In this document: piece after piece, positions 34,584 through 45,051 of the stretch | How the letters are laid out: the number at the start of each line of letters is the position of its first letter | Numbering within the stretch: the stretch's first letter is position 1 | From: Amphirosellinia nigrospora | Taxonomy: Eukaryota > Ascomycota > Sordariomycetes > Xylariales > Xylariaceae | DNA: 64,000 nucleotides | Direction of reading: 5' to 3' | NCBI GenBank assembly: GCA_004123355.1 | Contig: SCHM01000002.1 | Location: 682,001-746,000, forward strand | The notes under the pieces: model-generated | The model's database searches: none | Told to the model about the DNA's origin: nothing | The model's input: the letters and a program-made list of their open reading frames with translations, nothing else | Translations under genes and position numbers: made by a program

Positions 34584-36831
34584 GATCGTATTTTTCGTGA
34601 GGTTGAAGCAGATACCCTCTAAAGTGATAACTGATAGATTAAGTAGACTACCTTGGACGGCAACATGGGAAGCCTTTTACGTGCAGTACAACCCTGTTGA
34701 CGCAGTTGGTTTCAAATACGGTCAATTCGGCGACACTCCAAGTAGCATGACCAACTGGTGCACCGATGGCTACACGAATTATCACAGCATGAACGCATGA
34801 TACACTAGTTATACGTATGTGGCGGCCCTAGGAGGTCGCCTCCCGATTAGAACTAGCCTCGGGTCTATGAGACCAGGAGCTCGTACCGTTTGGTATACTA
34901 TTATGTGCTAAGCATCTATTCTCTACAAGTACAAGGACCAAAAGACTTGAGAATTCCCTCGTACAATCTATACGATACCCCTCCGGTGACTAAAAGCGCG
35001 TGCGTACATAGCCAGGGACTAACCTACCAATAAGATATGAGAAACTCCTGTCGCGCTACCATAATGGTATTACCTATCCATATGGGCTCCGTATCATTTC
35101 CTTGATCTTGCCAGCTTATTGGCTAAATTCAAAAAGTACCATTCTTTCTTTATTGCAAAATACTTGAAATCAGCAGGGGCAGTGAAGCTAAGATGTTACT
35201 AAAAAAGTCGGTTGGCATTGTAGTTCGTGACGACGCCATTTTATAGCGATCATATACATGATTTTTTATCATTATAGCCACTGTGTAGTTCCGATCTAAA
35301 GTCACATCTGGATTACAAAGCATGAATGCTGTATGCTTCTATCTGTTGTCAACGCTCATCTAGAGTCCCCATGTGTTTGATATTACCTGCAGGAGAGACA
35401 TCGCAAGAACAGCCGTACGTCTCCCTCTTTCTTTTTAAAAAGAAATTAACAACAATAATTTGTCTAGACACTATAAAAATGATTGGGTATTTCTTAGATA
35501 CATTGAAATGTCGAATATCTATAGGGGAGAAGCCCGTTTTTTAACATGCTGGTTCTAGTATAATATAGGAAATACAGACTTAGTTCAGAATAATTGCTCT
35601 TACATTATTCTCGCGAGCTATATATACCGTGGACTCGCTGAGTATTAACAGAGCCGTTTTTACTCTTTCACTATTGTCTAGTCAAAATACTTCAGTTGCA
35701 ACCTTTTTGGGCTATATGTTATTTGATTAACCCTCTACCAGAAGCTCAATAATGTTATAGAGAAGTTATAAGGATGTTAAGAGTAATGTATAGCGATATC
35801 ATAGCTTTTATAGTATGACAAGGTTATAAAAATAAAACAAAAGAGCTTATAATACTAAACCTTGCATTGGCATAATCACGCTACTATGCTTTTTAATAAT
35901 AATGTTAGAATATAATCATCATTCCATTATAATGCTAAAGTAAAGTTATGTATTAGAGTGCTGGGGTTTTGAATAGCTTGATGTAAAAAAAGTTACGCAA
36001 TATTCTATCCTAAAGGTAGTCCGCATAGGCAGGTAGTAGTCCAACCAGCACGCAGATAATCCAAAACTGCTATAACAGGGGAATCAGGGTGCGGATCGAA
36101 AAATATCGAATATTATGATCGAAATTAAATATTGTTTTCATCAAATAAGTTCGCTACGACGAGATCTCAAAAAAGGGCAACCGAACTATTTCGTTCTGGG
36201 TTGCCATTTTAGGTCAACAGTGGTCATTAATGGAACGTATAGGTGGCATGTAAAAACCCAGATTAACTAACTCTTTCAATCTAGCAATTCAACGGAATGT
36301 AACTGTAAGTGTCGCCGATCGAAGCCGTAATATAGTAAGATGATGAGAAATTTTATAACGTAAGGAGTTATTCAATCGATTCTCGCTAAGCCACGTCGAA
36401 TGTGAGCCTATGACAAAGCATAATTCAACGACGATGCAATGATTTGGGCGCTTTTAGGACTCGCACGGAACAACGCCGATGGTGTGCAAGCGCATAGGAT
36501 CTTTGTCGTATGCGGTTAATTTAGCCTCATGCCGGGGACTCGTTGTGAACGGGTGGGTATCGTGCTAAGCGACGGACCCATCTAAACCGGCAGCAGGGCC
36601 GAAAATACAACCTTGTCTTGGGGATTTTCGATTTCCCATCTATCAGGTCTCTTCGAGTCCGCCGGTTTGGGGAGACCCCCGCAGCGTCGTGCCGATTTTG
36701 GGGAATGGACGGAGAAACTAGGCGCGCCCGTTGCATCATAGACCAACACACACTAATACACGATACTTAAAGGGCATGACGATGGTGTTCCGAAAGAATA
36801 TCGGGTGGTCTTAGATGAGAGCGCTCTTTGA
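34584..36831. other. 2.2-kb gene-free region, partly AT-rich
   Basis: Divergent spacer between the SDR and the DUF5695-type gene. The middle (about 35560-36000) is AT-rich and described separately. Positions 36500-36760 are GC-richer with several GGGG runs, and probably belong to the promoter of the secreted protein downstream. No intact gene. Confidence 0.4.
35560..36000. repeat. AT-rich, TpA-rich island, possible RIP relic
   Basis: This stretch is strikingly AT-rich (runs such as TTTTTAATAATAATGTTAG and GGTTATAAAAATAAAACAA) and dense in TpA, unlike the flanks. In Pezizomycotina such islands are usually old repeats mutated by repeat-induced point mutation. No coding trace, terminal repeats or target-site duplication could be seen, so the element type is unknown. 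Confidence 0.35.
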
Positions 36832-39771
36832 ATGTCGAAATCAAGGATGACGGTACGTCGTAGCCTGTTTGGTATCCTCGGGCTCCTCTCCCTTGGAGTC
36901 CAGGGCCAGAGCGATAACCTTGGTCTTGCAAATGGTTACATCACCCTTAACACGGCGAACTTCAACGCCAAGATCGTGAAAGATGCTCAAGTGCTCGCAT
37001 CGCTGACTCCTGCCGGGAGTACATTCGACTTCCTCCCCTACGACAAGCTGTCTGTTCGAGCCAACAATGGCCAATACCACTGGGGCGATATTACGTTTCG
37101 ATATCGCCAACAAGGCAGCAGTACATGGACTGATGGGAACTCTGCGACAACTCGTAAGCCTATCACATCCGTTAATACCGGCGCATTAGCCGCATCAAAC
37201 CTGGCGCCAACCCTCGGCAGTGGTCCGCTCAACATCACACGAGAATGGATCAATGTGTCCGGGGATCTCGGCTTGCGCTTCACTATTGTCAACTCGGGCA
37301 CATCGACTATCGAACTAGGAAGTCTCGGCTTCCCGGCCGAGTTCAATAGCATTTTCACGAACAGGGATGCTAGCACGATCCAGCGCCTCTGCTCTTTGTC
37401 AGACCCGTACGTTGGCATGGACGCAGGCTACATTCGTACCAGCCCCATCAGCGGTACTGGGGCGGCTCTTGTCGTGACGCCCCTCAACGGCACTAACACA
37501 CCTCTGGAGGCGTATCGAAATCTCGCTGAGACATCATACTCCAGCACTGGTTACGGCAGTCAGACGTTTGAGGGACTCTACGAGTGGCAAGTGCTCACGA
37601 AGGCATATGCCGAGAAGGAATGGGCTAGCGTGACACCATGGAACCCTCCGTCGCAAACACTCGCGGCTGGACAGTCCCTGCAATTGGTGTTCGCTTTTCT
37701 CTCGCAAAAGATGGTGTGCGCGCCATTGATGCTGCAGTGAGCGGAACAGGCACCCGGTCGCGGTTGGCGTACCAGGCTATATCATTCCAAGGGGTTCGCC
37801 GGCCCAGCTTTTCCTGCAGTCTTCCTCGAGTGTGAGCTCAATAACAAGCGACCCGTCTGGAGCGTTGGCGGTGAAAGAAGTGTCGACTGGCTCTTACACA
37901 GTAACACCATCCTCGACAGCATGGGGCCGCGTGCGATTGACTGTCAAGTACGCGAATGGAAAGACACAGACGATCCACTACCACGTTACGAAAGCCAGCA
38001 CGGATGTATTGAGCAACCTAGGGACGTTCCTCACGACGAAGCAATGGTTTACAGATACCTCCGATCCCTTCGGTCGCACATATTCAGTCATGACATACGA
38101 TTATGAAGCCGGTGCCATCGTGACCCAAGATCCGCGCGTTTGGATCGCTGGGCTTAGTGACGAGGGTGGCGTAGGCGCATTCTTAGCCGCGATGATGAAG
38201 CAGTCCATCCAGCCCAATGCTGACGAGGTGAGTAAGCTCGAGATGTTCGTTGATAAAGTGCTCTGGGGTACCATCCAGACTAGTGATTTTGCTGTACGAA
38301 AGAGCATCTTTTATTACGACAAGTCGGTACAGCCCAGTTACCCCTATCAATCTAGTTTCGACTGGGGAAGTTGGACATCCTGGAACAGGGCCTCGGCGTA
38401 CGCTGTAGATCGAGCTTATGATTACGTGCATATAGCTGCTGCATACTGGTCGATGTATCGCGTTGCAAGAGCTTATCCTAGCCTTGTGAAGAGCCACACA
38501 TGGGATTGGTATCTGGGACAGGCGTACAACACTGTTATACGAGCTATGAAATCCGACGTTGGGTATAATCGAGATGGTTTGATGGGTGAGACTGTCTTTG
38601 GCGAGATCCTAACGGACTTAACACGTGAGGGCAACATTACTCAAGCTTCGGCTTTGTCCACGGCCATGAAGTCCAGAGCGGCGCAGTGGGACTCCGAAGC
38701 AGTTCCCTACGGAAGTGAGATGGCTTGGGATTCGACGGGGCAGGAGTAAGTACTAGTTTCTCGTTGTCGCCTCTGGGTGGCCCCGATTGATGGGAAGAGG
38801 AGAATCGCTCCTACTCTAGCTCCTGGTAATTACGCTAACAAGATTACGTTTTAGGGTGTCTACTACTGGACAAAGTAAGCTGTACTCGGATCCTTATAGA
38901 GAAGATAAGGAAGATAATACTAGAAGTGGGTGAACTAACAATATGATAGGTACTTTGGATATACGAACACAGTGGCAAAGACTGTAAATAGCGTGCTCGG
39001 ATACATGCCCACAGTGCCTCACTGGGGATGGGACGGCAATGCTCGACGATACTGGGACAATATTGTAAGCACAAACACTCTCATGACGGTAGTCCTCCAA
39101 GTGTCGCTGACGATATACAATAGTACGGAGGAAAGCTTCAGCGCATCGAGAGGCAGATCCACCACTATGGGTCAGGTCTTAATGCACTCGTTCTACTTTC
39201 AGCTTTCCGGAGTGACCCGTCGGACTCATATCTATTGCAAGTGGGCTACGCCGGCACAAGTGGACCTCTTTCCAACATCAATCAAGATGGCTTCGCAGCA
39301 GCGTCTTTCCACTCCTGGCCAAACACACTGAAATGGGACGGCTATAGCGGCGACTACGGCCCAGGGTTCTTGGGTATGGCCTTGGGGTCCGGTACATACG
39401 TCGCGCAACACAAGACGCTGGGATTGTTAGCATATGGTGGTACTATCACATCTTCAGCCGGCGCGAGCAGCGTCAGCGTTACAACCCAAGGTCCAGTTCG
39501 ACGCAAGGTCTTTATCGGGCCGTTAGGCGTATTGATCACGACGGATGCAGGCAGTATCGACGGCTTCGGTTACGCAAGCGACGGAAGCACCATCTCACTC
39601 ACTCTGACCCAACTACCTAACGGTCCATCAGCTAGTTCTGCCGTGGTGTGGGTTGAGACTACTTCTGGGTCTGCCAACTACACAGTTTCGAGTCCCACGA
39701 CAACTCAGTCGCGTCAAGGATGGGCAGTCCCCCTCTCAAGTGCTGTGACTGTTCAGTTGAAGCGTTCGTGA
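36832..39771 (+). CDS. secreted DUF5695-type protein
   Basis: Large secreted protein, about 900 residues, of the type I recall as DUF5695 (uncharacterised, carbohydrate-enzyme-like). A signal peptide is visible: MTVRRSLFGILGLLSLGVQG (ATG at 36832 or 36847). Exon 1 extends to 38745; further exons are 38855-38874, 38950-39064 and 39124-39771, all with GT-AG ends. Characteristic pieces: YDKLSVRANNGQYHWGDITF, YEWQVLTKAYAEKEW, VYYWTK-YFGYTNTV and MPTVPHWGWDGNARRYWDNI. Frame slips occur near 37710 (continuing KDGVRAIDAAVSGTGT), near 37790, and at the 38855 acceptor (one more G gives QEGVYYWTK). N-glycosylation-type sites (NITREW, NYTVSS) fit secretion. The upstream 2.2 kb is its own promoter. A role in plant or fungal wall polysaccharide breakdown is only inference. 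Confidence 0.75.
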
Positions 39772-40110
39772 GAAACCGGCGGATTGCCTAGATAGTTTGA
39801 CTCACTTCGTAAATAGTAAATTGGTAGAAAATTTAACTTATTTCTAGCCACATCTCTTCGACCCGTAATAGTTATATAGCAGGCAATCATAGATGAGACC
39901 AAGCGTACCTTGTAACCTGGAAGTCTTCCAGGCTTTTATATACAAATTGATGCTGGGGGGCCTGGCACCTAAACTCCAGCTGATTTGGATGTGGGGCAGC
40001 TCACGCGTTGGCTAGCCAATCAGATAAGATCAAAGCAAGTCTATTGAGTGCGAGCAATTCAGGTCACTTCCTCGTCCCATCCTTCACTTTTCATCAACAT
40101 CGTCGCCAAA
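39772..40110. promoter_or_regulatory. spacer and HUB1 promoter
   Basis: About 340 bp between the DUF5695-type stop and the HUB1 start. The last 60 bp are pyrimidine-rich (CCTCGTCCCATCCTTCAC), a common fungal leader feature. Confidence 0.4.
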
Positions 40111-40886
40111 ATGTCAGATAAAGCCGCCTCGCCACGGCATACGCGCGGCAACGTCTCGCCTCCGCGCACCAAGCCCACAAGCGACAATCGCAGTCGATCG
40201 CCTCAGCGCAATTCGGGCAACCGAGGCGCAGATGATCGCAGAAGCCGTGACGATTACCGGTCTCGAGACGACGATAGACACCGAGGCCCGCGCGACCAGG
40301 ACAGAGATAGAAGAGGTCGTGATGAAGACAGATTTTCCGATCGAAAAGATAGAAACAGAGACTCTGACGAGCGTCCGAATAGAGACCGGCCAAGACCAAA
40401 GAAGGGCTTCGGAGGGTTCAGATACAAGGAGAAGCGTCGTGACGACGAGGATGACCGAGATGATAACCGTCGCGGAGGCTCTTACCGAGGCTACCGTAAT
40501 CGCTCGCCTTCACCACGCCGAAGAGACCGCGATCGCGACCGCGACCGTGGGGAGCCCTCATCGTCTACCAAGACCAAAAAGAAATCAGCTGAAACGGACA
40601 CCTCAAAACCACCAACCCGGGCTCCCGCAGCACCTGTTGCTAGCGGCGAAGAGATGATCATAGTGCATGTGAATGATCGTTTGGGTACCAAGGCCGCCAT
40701 TCCTTGCTTCGCAAGCGACCGCATCAAGGAGTTTAAAATCATGGTGGCAGCGCGCATCGGACGAGAACCACACGAGATCCTATTGAAGAGACAAGGACAA
40801 CGCCCATTCAAAGATATACTCACACTCGCCGACTACGAGATCAGTAATGGGGTGCAGTTGGATCTCGAAGTGGACACCGGGACTAA
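40111..40886 (+). CDS. HUB1: ubiquitin-like modifier Hub1 with RS/RD-rich N-terminus
   Basis: Ubiquitin-like protein Hub1/UBL5, which binds spliceosomal proteins without being conjugated. The ATG at 40111 (GCCAAAATGTCAG) starts MSDKAASPRHTRGNVSPPRT. Residues about 15-185 are a low-complexity Arg/Asp/Ser region (SRDDYRSRDDDRHRGPRD, RRDRDRDRDRGEP) like SR-type splicing factors. The UBL fold follows: MIIVHVNDRLGTKAAIPCFA, RIKEFKIMVAARIGREPHEI and ISNGVQLDLEVDTG. The family end in filamentous fungi as I recall it is DTGD; here GGGACTAAG lacks one G, so the frame misses the TAA at 40884-40886 and runs to 40932. I therefore place the likely real stop at 40886. No intron is needed. Confidence 0.88.
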
Positions 40887-42903
40887 GCGGATACTGAACG
40901 TTACACACTCGATACCAATACCAAGAAATTGAGTTGCCGGAGAGAGACTTTCATGGCGCATCTGCCAGACACAAGCAAAGTGCGGCTCAAGCGCCCAATT
41001 AATCGTAAGGTAGTTCCCCAATTAGCTTCAACCTATTTAAACATAATAAATGTTGACGGAACTTAAGCCCATGTATGCCCATGTTTCCAGAAAACTTCGT
41101 ATCCCGTGAGACACTACCGTGAGAGCGTAATGCGCCCTTCCTTAGTACATTGAATATTTCAGCGCAGCAACTTGAATCATCCCTTAATATTACCAGGACC
41201 AATGCCAACTCTGATAAATAGATGGCCGTATCCGAGGTAAGTAGAGTGGCTGATAGAGCAACACCAGCCGGGGCTTCGCTTTACCCTTCTTCCAGTAGGA
41301 CCAGATATCCGCCTCGTTAGACATTTAAAGCCCGCCGTTCGTCATCCTATACACCAATAAGATGCTAGTCACCTAGTCCGGGTGCTTCCGATCGTATGAG
41401 TCATTATTCAATACCGATCAAAATGTACCATTCATGCAGATGGGCTTGGATTCTGATATACCAGTACTCGAGGGCAGCGGTTGGTTGTCCCATTCCTACT
41501 AGTCTAGGGACGGATGGAAATTGTTGAGCTTGCCTAGATTTACACTACTCAGTGACGGCGACTCGGAATACATACCTGTGTTCAAGGGAAAGGACTAGAA
41601 TATGATATATGAGAGATTCTGGTCCCCCTAACGGGATAACTATCTTATAACTCATAGTATATTTGAGACCAGACGTGTATACCCTTCCGTAGAACATGAA
41701 ATGCTACATCCAATAAATACAGCCAATCCTTGATGCTCATAGTAACACATCAGACATCATCAGGAGACATCTTGTCTCCTCACTTCGCACCTTGACCAAA
41801 CCGTGATGGCGTGCCGTTGAGCAGCGTTTCGTCTATGCTTGCATGAGTTGGCCTTATGAAGTGAATATGCAGAGAACGACAAGCATACTATCAGGGCCTT
41901 AGTGAGCGAACAGATATTGGGTAGAAAATATAGCTGAACCCAGGAGGAGCTACACTGCTAATGGGGACTTATCTGAACATTACGTCAGTCCTTGCACAAC
42001 ACCTGTCGCGTCATGATTATGGTGTTGGTACGGCAAGAGCTCCAGCTGCTACGAGAACTATACTAAGCCAGTTGGCAAATTACTTGGCCTCTACATGCAT
42101 TTAGCTTGACTACCTCACCTTCGCCTTCATATCCTTCAGATATATCCTTTCTGCTCGCACCGTCCTCTATGGCCTCTTAGATACCTGCTGACACCTTTTT
42201 TATCAGCTTTTAGATGATTACCTATTAGCAGCCATGGCTCCCACGCTTCCAATGCAAGCCCCTCGATACGAACCTTATTCGATTACATGACGGGGGAATT
42301 GCAAGCCTAATTCGAACGCATAGGTTGACGGTCAGGCCGCCTTGAAGAAACCTCCCTGTGATAGAAAATAGGCTCAACCTCCTAGGAAGTCTTTCTGCGC
42401 CGCCGAGGTTCGCCGAGAATGAGGAGTCTAAAGGTGATCGAGAATATCGTCGTGAATAAAGTCAACATATCTCATCTCCTGAGCCAATCCGTCGGTACGC
42501 CGTATCAAGTCTGAAGAGTGTTCCAGTACGCCAAGAAAATTATATATGCAATAACGTTACTGTTCCCTTTTGGGAAAGTAGAGTGCATGCTAACCCTGCA
42601 ACATCCTGATAGCCTAGCCGACACCGCACACATCGTCGCCATATATGATACTGTCAAACGATGCAAAGAAGCCATTACCTCCGAAGTAAACACCATGGTA
42701 GCTCACAAAGCTACTAACTAGCAACTGAATTTTCGACAATCTGCAAGCAAAAGATGATAATGTGCTGGTTCGTTGAGGGAAGCCAGTTCGGCATTACGCT
42801 GGTAGTATTCGAGGAGCAAGGGCATCGGTTTGAGGTGACCTACCTATTTAGTCGGCAAGTGGAAGTCTAACTAACAATCCGGCTCGATAAGAGCTTAGGA
42901 ATA
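40887..42903. other. 2-kb gene-free region before tRNA-Leu
   Basis: No gene is supported. Small frames at 42505-42721 occur on both strands over the same bases, a sign of chance. The sequence is of mixed composition without visible repeats. Confidence 0.4.
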
Positions 42904-43009
42904 GGGAGTCTGGCCGAGTGGTTAAGGCGCTGTGTTTAGGTTATCCAGTTTACTGGTTACTTGAATCCCGCAGTGGGAAACCGCGCAGGTTCGAATCCTG
43001 CGGCTCTCA
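42904..43009 (+). tRNA. tRNA-Leu (UAG anticodon), intron-containing
   Basis: Type II tRNA with long variable arm. The acceptor strands GGGAGTC (42904-42910) and GGCTCTC (43002-43008) pair with G-U wobbles, with discriminator A at 43009. The D arm is GCC...GGC; the anticodon stem is CTGTG (42930-42934) with CGCAG (42969-42973); the anticodon TAG is at 42937-42939; the T arm is GCAGG-TTCGAAT-CCTGC. A 27-nt intron (42941-42967) sits one base 3' of the anticodon, the standard position. A T run at 43011-43016 would stop RNA polymerase III. The tRNA should read CUA and related Leu codons. Confidence 0.93.
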
Positions 43010-43569
43010 TCTTTTTCGTTTTTGTTTTCTGTAGCAACATGCCAATCATTGCTTGGCTGGTTGTAAGAGCTACTATTACCACAACGTATAAGTATAAGTG
43101 CTACTTATAGTGAGTGGATTTTCTTGCCAGTTTTTTTTTTGGCATGTGTGCAATTGGGAGCCATATTCACGTCTCACATGAGATAATTGACCCTTTCACA
43201 GGTTCTATCTAACCTTTTTTATTGTAGCTTGGAGTAAAGATGGTGGGGCAGGAATCGATATATACCTTGCATGTATGTAAGGCCCTTGCCATGCATATAC
43301 TAAGTCCAATCTAGTCTAGCGTAACGATTATCTACTCCTGCGGCTTGCCCAAAGCTTCTATATGTAGATTAAAGTTACTGCCCCTCTATTTACGATAGCT
43401 TCAACTTTAGTCTCCATTCTTCCTTATTACCACACAAGAGCTCCAACGCTTACCTGCTCTCATGCTCTAAACGCCAACCCGATTAAAACTTTATAGGTCA
43501 ATCTAGCGACGCAAGATCGACCGAGAAACTAGTCAACCCCAATCTTGACCCATCTCTTCAAGCGGAACG
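43010..43569. promoter_or_regulatory. tRNA terminator and SEN54 promoter region
   Basis: Begins with the T-rich Pol III terminator of the tRNA. A TTTTTTTTT run lies near 43132. The last 250 bp, pyrimidine-rich with CTCATGCTCTAAACGCC, lead into SEN54. No gene seen. Confidence 0.4.
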
Positions 43570-45051
43570 ATGCCATTCGACGACGAAGACTTGACGCCCG
43601 CGTTGCACGATTCTATAACCGACGAAGTCCCTTCCGACGAGGAAGATGGCGACCGGGCCCAAGATTTTCGACTTTTCTCTTCAAGTCTTGGGGGGAGCGG
43701 CAAGAAGAAGTCACAGGCTTCTAGCAAGACCATACGGCGCGGCGAGAAGGACTTCGAGTCTCATGGCACACGCGCGCAAGAGGGTGTCCTCGAGTCTAGC
43801 CGCTCCGCATGCATGAAGTATTGAGTTATACTCGCCAAAACCAACCTCGCAATTCTTCGCGCGGATGGTACTTCTCCGACCGGTGGCTAAGATGACGCCG
43901 GAAAGCGAATTACCAAATGAAGTTGCAACCGACAAACAAACTGTTGAGCGGACGACTAAAGGTCGTGGCTCAGGTTGGGTCTGTTCGCGAGGGACCGGAT
44001 AATTGCGCTGGAATCCGGTGCAGGTACCATGCTATCGTCGATGGGTCGCGTCGTTACGAGCGCTGAGAAATTCAGTCCAGGGTGGTTGAAGACATGGCTT
44101 TTGCCGGAGGAAGCCCTGTTTTTGATTGAAAGAGGGTCTCTAGACCTATGGTGGCCATCGCGAGGAATTGAGGATATTTTCCCGGCTGCCGAGGATCCAG
44201 AGCGCCGCCAGTGGAGCTAACGCAGTTCGAGGACTATGAGCTCGGCATCCCTCTAAGCTTACAAGCTGCATATGCGCTTTTCATCGGGCGAGATGGAGAA
44301 GAGGAAGATCAGCCTCGAAAAATACCAGGTCTACGCCAATCTCAGACGTTCGGTTATAGAGTCTTACGGGCGACGCCTTTAGCACATCAAACATCCTTGT
44401 CACAAGCAAACGGCTCACTTTGGCAATGGCTTTCTCGCTAATACGGAACACGAGTAGCCCCTTTCTAGGAACTCAAGACATCCGAGATATGGTCCACTCG
44501 TGAAACCAGGTCTGTATCGCTCATATATACCTATTTTTGAACAGCTAGCCCTCGTACAGCGACACAAACCCGCCCCTCTCCCAGCATCAAAGACACCCCA
44601 GCCTCAAGATCCTTCAAGATCCATTTCAATGTTTGGAAGAGCGCGTCGACTTTTTCCAAGACGAAACCATCGCCGCCTGATTTTCAAATAGCCGTTGTAG
44701 ATGCCCGTGACTCCAGTGTCCCAACGCTCGAGCAGTTGGACGCTTTGCTTTTGTCCAGACCGTGGAATCCGCCGGACAAAGATCACGGCAAGTCAGGAGT
44801 AGGATTTGTATACAAGCGCCTCAAACACGGATGGCGAGATGCTATTATAGCGATTGTCGATTGCGGTTGATTAGCTATATGAGATTTGGCGAGATGGCGT
44901 TCGGGAGGAATTGTTATATCAAACGAGCATACGGCCGAAGGCGAAAAGAGCGGGCCGGCCGGGAGGGCCGTGGAAGAGGGCGAGGTCGGTAAATGAGACA
45001 ATTAAACTACTACTCGACATATACTCTGTGATAACATGGAACGCGAGCTGA
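43570..45051 (+). CDS. SEN54: tRNA-splicing endonuclease subunit Sen54, frame-broken
   Basis: Structural subunit of the heterotetrameric endonuclease that removes tRNA introns. The start reads MPFDDEDLTPALHDSITDEV, followed by LFSSSLGGSGKKKSQAS and KTIRRGEKDFESHGTRAQEG. The family core lies at about 44090-44300: WLLPEEALFLIERGSLDLWW and ELGIPLSLQAAYALFIGRDG, then GYRVLRA. The C-terminal part includes FQIAVVDARDSSVPTLEQLD, GVGFVYKRLKHGWRDAIIAI and MRFGEMAFG. In another frame EELLYQTSIRPKAKR carries on to SVNETIKLLLDIYSVITWNA and a stop at 45049-45051. At least five frame changes are needed (near 43815, 43890-43960, 44205, 44350-44450 and 44905). Because the subunit is essential in yeast, consensus errors or undetected small introns are likelier than gene loss. 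The nearby intron-bearing tRNA needs this enzyme. Confidence 0.82.

Noticed and set aside
35160-36060. Possible inverted terminal repeats around the AT-rich island
   Set aside because: Only loose similarity between GGTTGG-containing ends; no clear target-site duplication.
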